A stretch of DNA of 64,000 nt from Ancylobacter sp. IITR112 (GTDB lineage: Bacteria > Pseudomonadota > Alphaproteobacteria > Rhizobiales > Xanthobacteraceae). The notes under the pieces are model-generated. The model saw nothing but the letters and a program-made list of their open reading frames with translations. It ran no database searches and was not told the origin of the DNA. Both the position numbers and the translations under genes were made by a program. The stretch's first letter is position 1; every line of letters begins with the position of its first letter. Below are positions 1 to 7,555 of the stretch, in pieces. The DNA lies in contig NZ_JBGCUS010000001.1 of assembly GCF_041415945.1 (NCBI RefSeq), forward strand, positions 2,418,001 through 2,482,000. Reading direction: 5' to 3'.

Positions 1-390
1 CTCGTCGCGGATATGGCCATAGTGGCGCCAGCCGACCGCCATCAGCCGCTCGCCGACATTGCCGCCGGCCGAGACCGCCATGCGCAGCCCATCCGCCGGG
101 TTCTGCCGCACGAAGCCCCAGTCGGTGCGCATCAGCAGCCGCTTCTCGGCCGCGCCGAGGCTGGCGAGGTCGGCAAGCCGCCCGTCGCGCAGCCGGTAGG
201 AAACGCGCCCGGCGCTGGCGTCGAGTTCGGTGGAGAGCAGGCCGAGCAGGGTCGACTTGCCGGAGCCGGATTCCCCGACCACGGCGAGCACCTCGCCGGG
301 ATACACCTCCAGCGACACGTCGCGGCAGCCGATACGGGCGCCGTAATTCTTCGACAGACCCTCGGCGATGAGAAGGGGTTGTTCAATCAT
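1..390 (-). CDS. phnK: C-P lyase system ATPase PhnK (3' end outside window)
   Basis: Translating 390 down to 1 gives an uninterrupted 130-codon ABC-type ATPase N-terminus starting MIEQPLLIAEGLSKNYGARI, with a Walker A motif GESGSGKST near residues 39-47 and a Q-loop-like FVRQNPADG. PhnK is the ATP-binding subunit that docks on the PhnGHIJ core of carbon-phosphorus lyase. Its place directly after phnJ (14 bases between them) in the order G-H-I-J-K supports PhnK over a generic transporter ATPase. The gene is cut by the left window edge, so signature and Walker B motifs are not visible here. Confidence 0.93.
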   Translation of the reverse strand, partial: MIEQPLLIAEGLSKNYGARIGCRDVSLEVYPGEVLAVVGESGSGKSTLLGLLSTELDASAGRVSYRLRDGRLADLASLGAAEKRLLMRTDWGFVRQNPADGLRMAVSAGGNVGERLMAVGWRHYGHIRDE

Positions 391-404
391 GACGCGCCTC
401 TCCT

Positions 405-1412
405 CTACTTCGTCTTCCCGGACGGCGCGGCACGCGCCGATCCGGGATCGCTTGCCGAAGGAAGCGCGCCGTTGTCGCGCGATCCCGGCTCTGCGCCGCT
501 GCGCGGCTCCGGCCGGGATGACGGCATATCCGGCGCCGCCATCTCCCCCCGATGCCCCGCTTCCTGCCGCTCGTTGCAGTAATCCGTGTCGGAGCACACG
601 AACATCCGCCCGCCGCGATCATCGAGGATCACCTCGTCGAGATAGACCCCGGTCGCCGCGCACAGCGCGCAGGGCTGGGCGAAGCGCTGAACCCGGAACG
701 GGTGGTCCTCGAAATCGAGCGAGCGCACCCGGGTAAAGGGCGGAATGGCGTAGATGCGCTTCTCGCGCCCGGCACCGAACAATTGCAGCGCCGGGCAATC
801 GTCCAGCTTCGGGTTGTCGAATTTCGGGATGGGGGACGGGTCCATCACATAGCGCCCCGCCACTTCCACGGGGTAGGCATAGGTGGTGGCGATATGGCCG
901 TGGCGGGCAATGTCTTCATACAGCTTCACATGCATGAGGCCGTATTCCGCCAGCGCGTGCAGTTGCCGCGTCTCGGTCTCGCGCGGTTCCAGAAAGCGCA
1001 GCGGCTCGGGGATCGGCACCTGATAGACGAGAATCTGGCCCTCAGTGAGCGGCGTCTCAGGCACGCGGTGGCGGGTCTGAATGACCGTCGCCTCGCGGGC
1101 CGAGGTGGTGGTGGCGACGCCCGCCGTCTTCTCGAAGAAGCCGCGAATGGCCACCGCATTGGTGGTGTCGTCGGCGCCCTGGTCGATGACCTTCAGCACA
1201 TCCTCCGGCCCCAGAACGGCGGCGGTCACCTGCACGCCGCCCGTGCCCCAGCCATAGGGCATCGGCATTTCGCGCGCGGCGAACGGCACCTGATAGCCCG
1301 GCACGGCGATGGCTTTCAGGATCGCCCGGCGGATCATCCGCTTCGTCTGCTCGTCGAGATAGGCGAAATTATAGGTGATTTCGGGCATGGCCCCGGTCGC
1401 GTGGGCGTTCAT
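405..1412 (-). CDS. phnJ: Alpha-D-ribose 1-methylphosphonate 5-phosphate C-P lyase PhnJ with a repeat-derived C-terminal tail
   Basis: PhnJ is the radical-SAM enzyme that breaks the carbon-phosphorus bond of ribose methylphosphonate phosphate in the cytoplasm. The start at 1412 overlaps the phnI stop by ATGA and gives 335 residues. Cys248, Cys251, Cys273 and Cys279 (CALC, then FVC, then DYC) and Gly39 in VPGYQVPF sit exactly seven residues later than Cys241/244/266/272 and Gly32 of the E. coli enzyme (281 residues), so the catalytic core looks intact. The last roughly 39 residues (297 onward) are encoded by a REP-like element at 411-523 and resemble no PhnJ sequence known to me. The protein is therefore about 50 residues longer than usual; the extension is probably tolerated. 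Confidence 0.95.
   Translation of the reverse strand: MNAHATGAMPEITYNFAYLDEQTKRMIRRAILKAIAVPGYQVPFAAREMPMPYGWGTGGVQVTAAVLGPEDVLKVIDQGADDTTNAVAIRGFFEKTAGVATTTSAREATVIQTRHRVPETPLTEGQILVYQVPIPEPLRFLEPRETETRQLHALAEYGLMHVKLYEDIARHGHIATTYAYPVEVAGRYVMDPSPIPKFDNPKLDDCPALQLFGAGREKRIYAIPPFTRVRSLDFEDHPFRVQRFAQPCALCAATGVYLDEVILDDRGGRMFVCSDTDYCNERQEAGHRGEMAAPDMPSSRPEPRSGAEPGSRDNGALPSASDPGSARAAPSGKTK
411..523. repeat. REP-like dispersed palindromic element, copy 1 (inside phnJ)
   Basis: On the minus strand it begins CGTCATCCCGGCCG (523 to 510), contains AGAGCCGGGATCGC (492 to 479) and closes with an end matching TCCGGGAnGACG (425 to 411, one mismatch to the other copies). The same blocks in the same order occur at 55701-55790 and 59984-60065. 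Here the element lies in the reading frame of phnJ and supplies its C-terminal codons. Confidence 0.8.
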
Positions 1413-2530
1413 TCCGCCGCCTCCTTGATGCCGTCCGCCGGCCGCTCGGCTGCCTGTTCCGCGCGCATGCGGCGCACCAGGTCGAGTTCCGCCTGGAAGT
1501 CGACGTAATGCGGCAGCTTGAGGTGCTCGACGAAGCCAGTCGCCTGCACATTGTCGCAATGGGAGAGCACGAATTCCTCGTCCTGCGCCGGGGCGCCGGG
1601 CTCCTCGCCCAGTTCCTTCCAGCGCAGCGCCCGCTCCACCAGCGCCATGGACAGCGCCTTGCGCTCGCATTGCCCGAAGACGAGGCCATAGCCGCGGGTG
1701 AATTGCGGCGGCGTGGTCGCCGAGCCCTTGAACTGGTTCACGCTCTGGCATTCCGTCACCTGCACGGTGCCGAGCGAAAGCTCGAAGCCGAGTTCCGGCG
1801 CGTCGAAGATCACCTCGACATCGCCGAAGCGGATTTCGCCGACAAAGGGGTGCGAGCGGGCATAGCCGCGCTGGGTGGAATAGCCGAGCGCCAGCAGATA
1901 GCCCTCATCGCCGCGCGCCAGCGTCTGCAGCCGGGTGGAGCGGTCGACGGGATAGGAGACCGGGGCGCGGGTGATGTCGAAGGGCTCGACGCCCTCATCG
2001 GCGGGGGCGGCCTCGATCAGCCCCTCCTGCCCGAGCAGGTCGGTGACGCGCGGCATGGCGACGGGGGCATCAGCGGCCGGATCGGCCTGTCCGGTCTCAT
2101 CGTCCACCTCACCGGACTCATCGGTCACGCCGAGAGAGGTATCCAGCAGCCGATGGGTGTAGTCGAATGTCGGGCCGAGGAGCTGGCCGCCCGGCAGGTC
2201 CTTATAGGTGGCGGAGACGCGCCGGCGCACCAGCATGTCAGATGTATCAAGGGCTTGCGCATAGCCGAAGCGCGGCAAAGTGGTGCGGAAGGCGCGGATG
2301 AGGAAGATCGCCTCGATCAGGTCGCCGCGCGCCTGCTTCACCGCCAGTGCCGCCAGTTCCACATCGTAAAGCGACCCCTCCGCCATCACCCGATCGACCG
2401 CCAGCGTCAATTGCTCGGCGATCTGGGCGAGGCTGATCGAGGGCAAATTCTTGTTGCCGCGCCGACGCTTAGCGAGAAGCGCGTGCGCGTTGCGGATGGC
2501 TTTTTCGCCGCCCTTGGCCGCCACATACAT
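1409..2530 (-). CDS. phnI: C-P lyase core subunit PhnI
   Basis: A 373-residue protein starting MYVAAKGGEKAI, the typical PhnI N-terminus (E. coli PhnI is 354 residues). In the C-P lyase pathway PhnI, with PhnG, H and L, displaces adenine from ATP with phosphonate to form ribose phosphonate triphosphate. It starts 3 bases after phnH ends and overlaps phnJ by 4 bases, so it is translationally coupled within the phnGHIJK operon. Recognisable stretches include TRGYGLVFGQCERKA and HVKL-type C-terminal segments (VEHLKLPHYVDFQAEL). Expression is expected under PhnF control from the promoter region at 3606-3710. Confidence 0.96.
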   Translation of the reverse strand: MYVAAKGGEKAIRNAHALLAKRRRGNKNLPSISLAQIAEQLTLAVDRVMAEGSLYDVELAALAVKQARGDLIEAIFLIRAFRTTLPRFGYAQALDTSDMLVRRRVSATYKDLPGGQLLGPTFDYTHRLLDTSLGVTDESGEVDDETGQADPAADAPVAMPRVTDLLGQEGLIEAAPADEGVEPFDITRAPVSYPVDRSTRLQTLARGDEGYLLALGYSTQRGYARSHPFVGEIRFGDVEVIFDAPELGFELSLGTVQVTECQSVNQFKGSATTPPQFTRGYGLVFGQCERKALSMALVERALRWKELGEEPGAPAQDEEFVLSHCDNVQATGFVEHLKLPHYVDFQAELDLVRRMRAEQAAERPADGIKEAAE

Positions 2531-2533
2531 GGC

Positions 2534-3127
2534 TCAACCCTCCTTCACGGTGACGGAACGCGGCAGGCCGGCAACCCCGCCCGCCCCCGCCAGCAGAAGG
2601 TCAACCCCGAGCGGAAAGCCCGCCCGGTTCGCCGCCATGCGGTCGATGAAGTCCCCCGGTAGCGGCGTCGCGCCGAAAGCGGTGCGGCCGTTGATTCCCG
2701 GCCCTTCCAGCACCAGCCCGGCGGTGAAGGATTCCACCTGCAGGATCAGCGTCGCGGCGTCATCGGGGAACTCCGGCGAGCCCTGCGCGAAGTCGAAAAA
2801 GTCAGGCATCTCAGCGGGTTCGGCGATCACCGCGAAGCGGGCCTCGCGGGCGTCCGTGACAATCGGCGCGCCGGTGTGGAAGCGCAGGAACGCCGCCACC
2901 TCGGACGAGCGGGCCAGCGCCGCATCGAGCCAGAGCGGGGTCTCATAGTCGCACAGCGCCAGCACCAGAGCCGCCGCTTCAGGGTTGAGCGGCGCCGGCG
3001 GGGTGAGCGTGGCCGTGATCGGCTCGACCCGGCCGGGCCGCGACAGCGCCCACATGGCGGCACGGAAGCTCGCCTGCGAATCGAAGACCGGATCGTCGAA
3101 GCCCGTGGCCATAAGTGTTTGCGACAT
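2534..3127 (-). CDS. phnH: C-P lyase core subunit PhnH
   Basis: A 197-residue protein; the start chosen at 3127 (MSQTLMATGFDDPVFDSQ) leaves one base after the phnG stop, and gives the family's usual length (E. coli PhnH 194 residues). A longer upstream-extended reading would run deep into phnG and is unlikely. PhnH is a homodimeric, PLP-fold-like structural subunit of the PhnGHIJ complex with no independently proven activity. The FRAAMWALSRPGR segment near the N-terminus is characteristic of the family. Confidence 0.95.
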   Translation of the reverse strand: MSQTLMATGFDDPVFDSQASFRAAMWALSRPGRVEPITATLTPPAPLNPEAAALVLALCDYETPLWLDAALARSSEVAAFLRFHTGAPIVTDAREARFAVIAEPAEMPDFFDFAQGSPEFPDDAATLILQVESFTAGLVLEGPGINGRTAFGATPLPGDFIDRMAANRAGFPLGVDLLLAGAGGVAGLPRSVTVKEG

Positions 3128-3128
3128 A

Positions 3129-3605
3129 TCAATCTTCCCCGCGCACAAGGGTGAAGAAGTCGACCTTGGTGGCCGCCGTTTCCGCCCGCACCTGCGCCGC
3201 TTCCGCCGCCAGCCGCGCCCGCACCGGCCCGAGCGCCGCCTCCACATCGGCCCGCCGGACCTCGTCCTGCCACAGCGCATCGAGAATGGCGGCGGCGCGC
3301 GCCGCCTTCACGTCGCGCCCGAGCCGATAAGCAAAGCCGCTGGCACCGCCCTCCAGCCGAACGGCGGCGCGGGAAACCGTCGCCTCGCCGAGATTGAACG
3401 GCGCACCGTCGCCGCCGGTCCGACCGCGCAGCATCACCAGCCCCACCTCCGGCGGCTTGAGATCGGAAGCGGAAGGCAGGGGGGCGAAACCGGCCAGAAC
3501 GGCCTCAAGCTCGTCCCGCCCGGCGCGCGCCATCAGCGCCATCGCAGCCTGTCGGGCGGCGTGCAAAGCCGCATCGCCACTGGGTTTCGAGGGGGAAGCC
3601 TGCAT
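3129..3605 (-). CDS. phnG: C-P lyase core subunit PhnG
   Basis: A 158-residue protein, first gene of the minus-strand operon. The segment VGLVMLRGRTGGDGAPFNLGE followed by VSRAAVRL is the recognisable PhnG signature. PhnG is part of the core complex that attaches phosphonate to the C1 of the ATP ribose. The gene starts about 50 bases downstream (in its own direction) of the palindrome at 3653-3676, which fits repression by PhnF, encoded divergently. Confidence 0.95.
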   Translation of the reverse strand: MQASPSKPSGDAALHAARQAAMALMARAGRDELEAVLAGFAPLPSASDLKPPEVGLVMLRGRTGGDGAPFNLGEATVSRAAVRLEGGASGFAYRLGRDVKAARAAAILDALWQDEVRRADVEAALGPVRARLAAEAAQVRAETAATKVDFFTLVRGED

Positions 3606-3652
3606 GTGAAAAATCCGCTGACGTGCCGTTAAGGCCGTTTACTTTTCGGCGG

Positions 3653-3676
3653 ATTTGTATATTCATCTATACAAAT
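3653..3676. promoter_or_regulatory. Probable PhnF operator (perfect 9-bp inverted repeat)
   Basis: ATTTGTATA and TATACAAAT form a perfect 9-bp inverted repeat with a 6-base spacer in the 105-bp region between phnG and phnF. GntR/HutC-type regulators bind such palindromes. Its placement between divergent phnG and phnF suggests joint control of the operon and autoregulation of phnF. The binding itself is inferred. Confidence 0.75.
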
Positions 3677-3710
3677 AGGCAAGCGCAGTTTCTGCAGCGC
3701 GGTGGAAAAT

Positions 3711-4481
3711 ATGGACCTGACCAACGACAGCGCGGTGACACCGCCGGCCTTACCGGCCGAGGATGTGACACGCGGCACCGGCGTCGCCCTGTGGAAACAG
3801 ATCGCCGAACGGATCGAGGCGGAGATTGTCGACGGGCGCCTCGCCCCCGGCGTCCGCCTGCCGACGGAAAACGAGCTGGCAGAACGGTTTGGCGTGAACC
3901 GCCACACGCTCCGGCGCGCGCTCGCCCATCTCACCGAACGGCGGCTGATCGAGGCGACGCCCGGGCGCGGCACCTTCGTAAAGGAGCCGCCGATCCGCTA
4001 TCCCATCGGCCCGCGCACCCGCTTTTCCGAGATCGTCGCACGCGAGGGCCGCGCGCCCAGCGGCAGGCTCATCGGTTCGCGCATCGAGCCGGCCTCCACC
4101 GAGATCGCGCAGGCTCTGGGCCTCGCCCCCGGCGCCGAGGTGCTGCGGGTGGACATGATCCGCGAAGCCGATGGCGTCCCCATCACCGTCGCCTCGCACT
4201 GGTACGAGGCCGAGCGCTGCCGCGACCTCGATCTCTTGGTCGCCGCCACCGGCTCGGTGACGCGGGCGCTGGAAACGCTCGGCCTCGGCGATTACCGTCG
4301 GCTGGAAACCCGCATCACCGCCCGCCCCGCCGATGAGGAGGATTGCCGCCTGCTCGCCCTCCCCGCCGGGCGCACCGTCATGGTACTGGACGCCATCAAT
4401 GGCGATCCCCAGCGCCGCCCGATCCAATATTCGCGTGCCCGCTTCTGCGCCGACCGGGTGCAGCTCGTGGTGAAGAACTGA
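3711..4481 (+). CDS. phnF: Phosphonate metabolism transcriptional regulator PhnF (GntR/HutC family)
   Basis: A 256-residue repressor. The N-terminus (about residues 24-92) is a GntR winged helix: LPTENELAERFGVNRHTLRRAL, then ATPGRGTFV. The rest is a UTRA effector-binding domain with RFSEIVAREG and ending IQYSRARFCADRVQLVV. The ATG at 3711 is chosen; an in-frame GTG at 3702 would add three residues. It is divergent from phnG across the palindrome at 3653-3676. PhnF proteins typically repress phn genes until phosphate starvation or ligand releases them; the ligand cannot be read from the sequence. Confidence 0.94.
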   Translation: MDLTNDSAVTPPALPAEDVTRGTGVALWKQIAERIEAEIVDGRLAPGVRLPTENELAERFGVNRHTLRRALAHLTERRLIEATPGRGTFVKEPPIRYPIGPRTRFSEIVAREGRAPSGRLIGSRIEPASTEIAQALGLAPGAEVLRVDMIREADGVPITVASHWYEAERCRDLDLLVAATGSVTRALETLGLGDYRRLETRITARPADEEDCRLLALPAGRTVMVLDAINGDPQRRPIQYSRARFCADRVQLVVKN

Positions 4482-4492
4482 AAGGACAGATC

Positions 4493-5101
4493 ATGGCCGC
4501 CCTCACCCGCCTTGAGGACCTTCGCGCGCTCTATGGCGAGGTGCGCGAACGCAGCCGCCGCAAGGTGTTGCCGGCCATCGACCCGCACTCGCGCGCCTTC
4601 ATCGGCTTCTCGCCTCTGGTCATGCTGTCCTCGATGGGCGCGGATGGCCGCGCCGATGTCACCCCGCGCGGCGACGCGCCAGGCTTCGTCGCGGTGGAAG
4701 ACCCCTCCACCCTGCTGCTGCCGGACCGGCCCGGCAATAACCGGCTGGACACGCTCACCAATCTGATCGCCAATCCGGCGGTCGGCCTGCTGTTCCTCAT
4801 TCCCGGCGTCGACGAGACGCTGCGCGTCAATGGCCGCGCCGAGATCCGCGACGACGCGGATCTGCTCGCCCGCTTCATCGTCGACGGCAAGGCGCCAAGG
4901 ACGGTGCTGTGCATCGCGGTGGAGGAGGTTTATATCCATTGCGCCAAGGCCTTCATGCGGTCGGGCGCGTGGAATCCCGACAGCTTCCTGCCGCGCGACA
5001 GGCTGCCCAGCATGGGCGAGATCATGCGCGACCAGCTCGGCATGGCCAGCGCCGAGACCCAGGCCGAGATGCTGGAGCGCTACCGCGCGACGCTGTACTG
5101 A
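4493..5101 (+). CDS. PPOX-fold (pyridoxamine phosphate oxidase-like) flavoprotein, MSMEG_1061-type
   Basis: A 202-residue protein whose features (FSPLVMLSSMGADGRADVTPRG, then LPDRPGNNRLDTLTNL, then VDETLRVNGRAEI and YIHCAKAFMRS) match the split-barrel, FMN-binding PPOX superfamily, subfamily MSMEG_1061. It starts 11 bases after phnF and is very likely co-transcribed with it. The substrate is unknown; members of this fold bind FMN or F420 and often act on small molecules. Physical coupling to phnF suggests a link with phosphonate stress or simply operon hitch-hiking. The family call is fairly certain, the role is not. Confidence 0.85.
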   Translation: MAALTRLEDLRALYGEVRERSRRKVLPAIDPHSRAFIGFSPLVMLSSMGADGRADVTPRGDAPGFVAVEDPSTLLLPDRPGNNRLDTLTNLIANPAVGLLFLIPGVDETLRVNGRAEIRDDADLLARFIVDGKAPRTVLCIAVEEVYIHCAKAFMRSGAWNPDSFLPRDRLPSMGEIMRDQLGMASAETQAEMLERYRATLY

Positions 5102-5167
5102 GGTCCCGCCAACGGCCCATTAACCCGATCGCGCCATGATGGGGCGAGGGAAACGGGGATCAGCGCG

Positions 5168-5773
5168 ATGGACGACGAGCGCCTGCGGGGCGAGACGCCC
5201 GGCCTGTCGCTGCGCGAGGCGATCCGCGCCGCGCGGATGGAGGCGGCGGAGCGCTCCGGCGTCATCGTCGAGCTGCGCGACGCCACCCTCGCCCGCCTCT
5301 CCATGCTGAACGAACTGCTCGACCCGGTCTTCGCCCAGGTGCCGCTGGAGCATGCCGACCTGTTCGACCGCGGCCTGATGCCGGGCGAGATCCCGCGCCT
5401 GTTCATCGACATGGTCGCGCATGTGACGCTGGCGCGCGACCGGCGCACCTACCGCTTCCTGCAGGATGCCCGCTCGGGCCGGCATGTGCTGGCGGAAAGC
5501 GCCAACCCCAACGACATTGTCGACGCGGTGACGCGCTATATCGCCCGCCGGTTGATCGCTCGCGAACAGGCCATGGTGAGTATCGGCGCGCCGGCTGAAA
5601 TCGCTCCCATCGAACCGCACCCCGCGCCGCATCGCCCCCCACCAACGCCGGAGCCGCCCCGCCCCCGCGGTGCCGCCTTGCCCTTCCTTCTGGGGCTAGC
5701 GCTCGGCGCCCTCGCCATGCTCGCGCTGGCGGCGTTTTATCCTGATATCACAGACCGCTTGTGGGCCCGGTGA
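5168..5773 (+). CDS. Uncharacterised protein with C-terminal membrane anchor
   Basis: A 201-residue protein I do not recognise. Residues 1-145 look soluble and helical (REAIRAARMEAAERSGVIVE, then LVDPVF-type and HVTLARDRRTYRFLQD segments); residues about 150-172 are a proline-rich linker (PHRPPPTPEPPRPRG); residues about 173-193 form one hydrophobic helix (LPFLLGLALGALAMLALAAF). This is the layout of a tail-anchored inner-membrane protein facing the cytoplasm. Its last 26 bases overlap the 3' end of the convergent phosphoesterase gene. Start ATG at 5168 is preceded by a weak ribosome site (gggat). Confidence 0.7.
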   Translation: MDDERLRGETPGLSLREAIRAARMEAAERSGVIVELRDATLARLSMLNELLDPVFAQVPLEHADLFDRGLMPGEIPRLFIDMVAHVTLARDRRTYRFLQDARSGRHVLAESANPNDIVDAVTRYIARRLIAREQAMVSIGAPAEIAPIEPHPAPHRPPPTPEPPRPRGAALPFLLGLALGALAMLALAAFYPDITDRLWAR

Positions 5774-6677
5774 TCACCCGCGTGCCGCGCGTGGCCACCG
5801 TTGTCTCGCCACGCTGGAAGCCGCGCGCCTCCAGCGTGCAGCGCCAGGGGAAAGCCCCGTCGGACACACGCTCGATGCGGTAGAGATGATAGCCGCCCGG
5901 CCAGTGGCGGTCTTCCGGTCCGGCAGCGAAGGACGGCGCCTCGACGACCGGGATCAGGCCGGAATGCGGGCCGGGTATCATCTCCACCATCGGCACATGA
6001 TCATGGCCGCAAATGACGAGTTCCGCCCCGTGGCGGGCGAGTACCTCGCGCACACGCCCTTCATCGACCAGCCGCTTGTGCCCGGCGCGGATACCGGCAG
6101 GCGGATGATGGATCATCACCACCCGGAACGCGCCCTCGGCGCCGAGCTGGTCCAGCACCGCAGCCAGCCGCTCGCGCTGGGCCCGCCCCACCTTGCCGGT
6201 CGCCATGAACGGCCGAGTGGGAATGGCGGAGGACACGCCGATCAGCGCCACCTCGCCACGTCGCCGGACGAAGGGGAAGGCGCTCTCATCGGTCACATCG
6301 CCATTCACCCCGTCGCCACGCATATAGTCGCCCCAGTTGAGGAGCGAATGGTGGGCGGTGGAGCGGACATAGGCATCGTGATTGCCGGGCACGACCGTGA
6401 CATCCGGCCCCTCACCCAGCGATTTCAGGAAGTTCAGCCCGGTGGCGAACTCGGCCGCGAGGCCGACATTCACGAGATCGCCGGTCACCGCGATATGATC
6501 GGGCGCCATCGCCTTGATGTCGTCCACCAGCAGGTCGATCGTGGCGATGGAGAAACGGTGCTGGCGGCCGCGCCGCCAGTTGAGCACGCCAAGCGCCCGC
6601 TTTCCGGCCAGCTCGGCGAAGCGAGCGCGCGGCAGCGGTCCCAGATGAGCGTCGGTGACATGGGCGAGGACAAACAC
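5748..6677 (-). CDS. Calcineurin-like metallophosphoesterase
   Basis: About 309 residues with the full set of metallophosphoesterase motifs: HVTDAHLG (DxH), VTGDLVNVG (GDxx), VPGNHDAY (GNHD), MIHHPPAG and ICGHDHVP (GHxH). The family uses a dinuclear metal centre to cleave phosphomonoesters or diesters. Related alphaproteobacterial proteins begin M-F-x-L-A-H, so the GTG at 6677 (read MFVLAHVTDAHLG) is preferred; a GTG at 6728 would add 17 residues and overlap less cleanly with the divergent NUDIX gene. The substrate is unknown. Confidence 0.88.
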   Translation of the reverse strand: MFVLAHVTDAHLGPLPRARFAELAGKRALGVLNWRRGRQHRFSIATIDLLVDDIKAMAPDHIAVTGDLVNVGLAAEFATGLNFLKSLGEGPDVTVVPGNHDAYVRSTAHHSLLNWGDYMRGDGVNGDVTDESAFPFVRRRGEVALIGVSSAIPTRPFMATGKVGRAQRERLAAVLDQLGAEGAFRVVMIHHPPAGIRAGHKRLVDEGRVREVLARHGAELVICGHDHVPMVEMIPGPHSGLIPVVEAPSFAAGPEDRHWPGGYHLYRIERVSDGAFPWRCTLEARGFQRGETTVATRGTRVITGPTSGL

Positions 6678-6752
6678 GCGGGCATCCTTATCAGCCCGGA
6701 GCGGGGAAAGGAAAGCGCCGACGGTCACGCTGATCGCAGCCCGCCGGCGCCG

Positions 6753-7217
6753 ATGACACCTTTCCAGCGGCTTTTCGTCCGGCTCGCCCACCGCTGGAGC
6801 CGCCTTACCCGGAGCGTCACCCTTGGCGTGCGGGCGGTGGTGAGGGACGCAAACGGCCATGTCCTGCTCGTTCGCCACACTTATGTCCCGGGCTGGCACC
6901 TGCCCGGCGGTGCCGTCGATCGCGGGGAGAGCGCGGATGAGGCGGTCACGCGGGAACTTTTCGAGGAAGCCGCCATCACCGTCACCGCCGCCCCGCGCTT
7001 GCTGGGCATTCTGCTCAACCGGCACCTCGGGGCGCGCGATCATGTGGCGCTCTATGTCGTGGAAAGGTTCGAGCGCCACACCGACTGGACGGCGAATCGC
7101 GAAATCGCCGCCATCGGCTTTTTCGACCTCGCCGCCCTGCCGCCGGACATCTCGCCGGCCACGCGCCGGCGCCTCGCCGAACTACGGGATGGCCGTCCCG
7201 TCGCTTCCCATTGGTGA
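6753..7217 (+). CDS. NUDIX hydrolase
   Basis: A 154-residue protein with a NUDIX box at about residues 52-75, reading GGAVDRGESADEAVTRE then LFEEAAI. It fits Gx5Ex7REUxEExGU except that the usual glycine near the end is alanine. NUDIX enzymes hydrolyse nucleoside diphosphates linked to another moiety. The N-terminal basic helix (FQRLFVRLAHRWSRLTRSVT) is common in alphaproteobacterial members. It is divergent from the metallophosphoesterase gene, and the two starts are about 75 bp apart, so they probably share a promoter region. Substrate unknown. Confidence 0.9.
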   Translation: MTPFQRLFVRLAHRWSRLTRSVTLGVRAVVRDANGHVLLVRHTYVPGWHLPGGAVDRGESADEAVTRELFEEAAITVTAAPRLLGILLNRHLGARDHVALYVVERFERHTDWTANREIAAIGFFDLAALPPDISPATRRRLAELRDGRPVASHW

Positions 7218-7247
7218 CGCTGGCGGGGGGCAATGCACTTTCCCGCC

Positions 7248-7276
7248 TTGACACCGTCGGGGCCGCTTCCTTATAT
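7248..7276 (+). promoter_or_regulatory. Sigma-70-type promoter of the tRNA-Met gene
   Basis: TTGACA at 7248-7253 and TTATAT at 7271-7276 are separated by exactly 17 bases and lie 37 bases upstream of the mature tRNA 5' end. This is a close match to the housekeeping consensus and fits a stable-RNA gene. Confidence 0.75.
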
Positions 7277-7312
7277 CGCGCCACTTCGCGCATCGGTTCG
7301 CCGGTTCGCTGT

Positions 7313-7389
7313 GGCGGGGTAGCTCAGCTGGTTAGAGCACGGGAATCATAATCCTGGGGTCGGGGGTTCAAGTCCCTCTCCCGCTACCA
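7313..7389 (+). tRNA. tRNA-Met(CAT), phage integration target
   Basis: Cloverleaf: acceptor 7313-7319 (GGCGGGG) pairs with TCCCGCT before A-CCA; D stem GCTC/GAGC; anticodon stem 7340-7344/7352-7356 with loop ATCATAA, anticodon CAT at 7347-7349; encoded CCA at 7387-7389. The anticodon stem lacks the three consecutive G-C pairs in the initiator position, so this is an elongator tRNA. A lysidine-modified Ile2 identity cannot be fully excluded. The 3' half from 7344 is duplicated at 45906-45952, so the prophage inserted here and kept the gene intact. Confidence 0.95.
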
Positions 7390-7390
7390 C
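7344..7390. repeat. attL (47-bp direct repeat)
   Basis: Bases 7344-7390, from the anticodon stem to one base past the CCA end of tRNA-Met, are identical to 45906-45952. Identity stops on both sides (7343 G versus 45905 A; 7391 T versus 45953 A). This is the left attachment site core of the prophage. Confidence 0.95.
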
Positions 7391-7449
7391 TCGAACCCGA
7401 GACTTTTCAACGGGTTAGCGAAGTCTTCCAAGAGAACACCGAGAGAACA

Positions 7450-7534
7450 TGCGACGCCTCGTGCGACTTTCGCCGGGGGTCGCACGGTCGCATGTGCGAC
7501 CTTTGTTCTCAAACCCCATGAATCGGCGTGCGAC
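7450..7534. promoter_or_regulatory. Cluster of GTGCGAC motifs, candidate integrase arm sites (left)
   Basis: GTGCGAC occurs at 7461-7467, 7494-7500 and 7528-7534, TGCGAC at 7450-7455, and the inverse GTCGCAC/GTCGCA at 7479-7485 and 7487-7492, all between attL and the integrase stop. The same heptamer occurs twice just inside attR. Repeated short motifs flanking the core are what arm-type integrase or excisionase sites look like; binding is inferred. Confidence 0.5.
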
Positions 7535-7555
7535 GGACACGGGATTTCCGGGGCG

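Noticed and set aside
7340-7356. tRNA-Met as initiator tRNA
   Set aside because: The anticodon stem lacks the three G-C pairs next to the loop, and position 1 pairs as G-U rather than the C-A mismatch of initiators.
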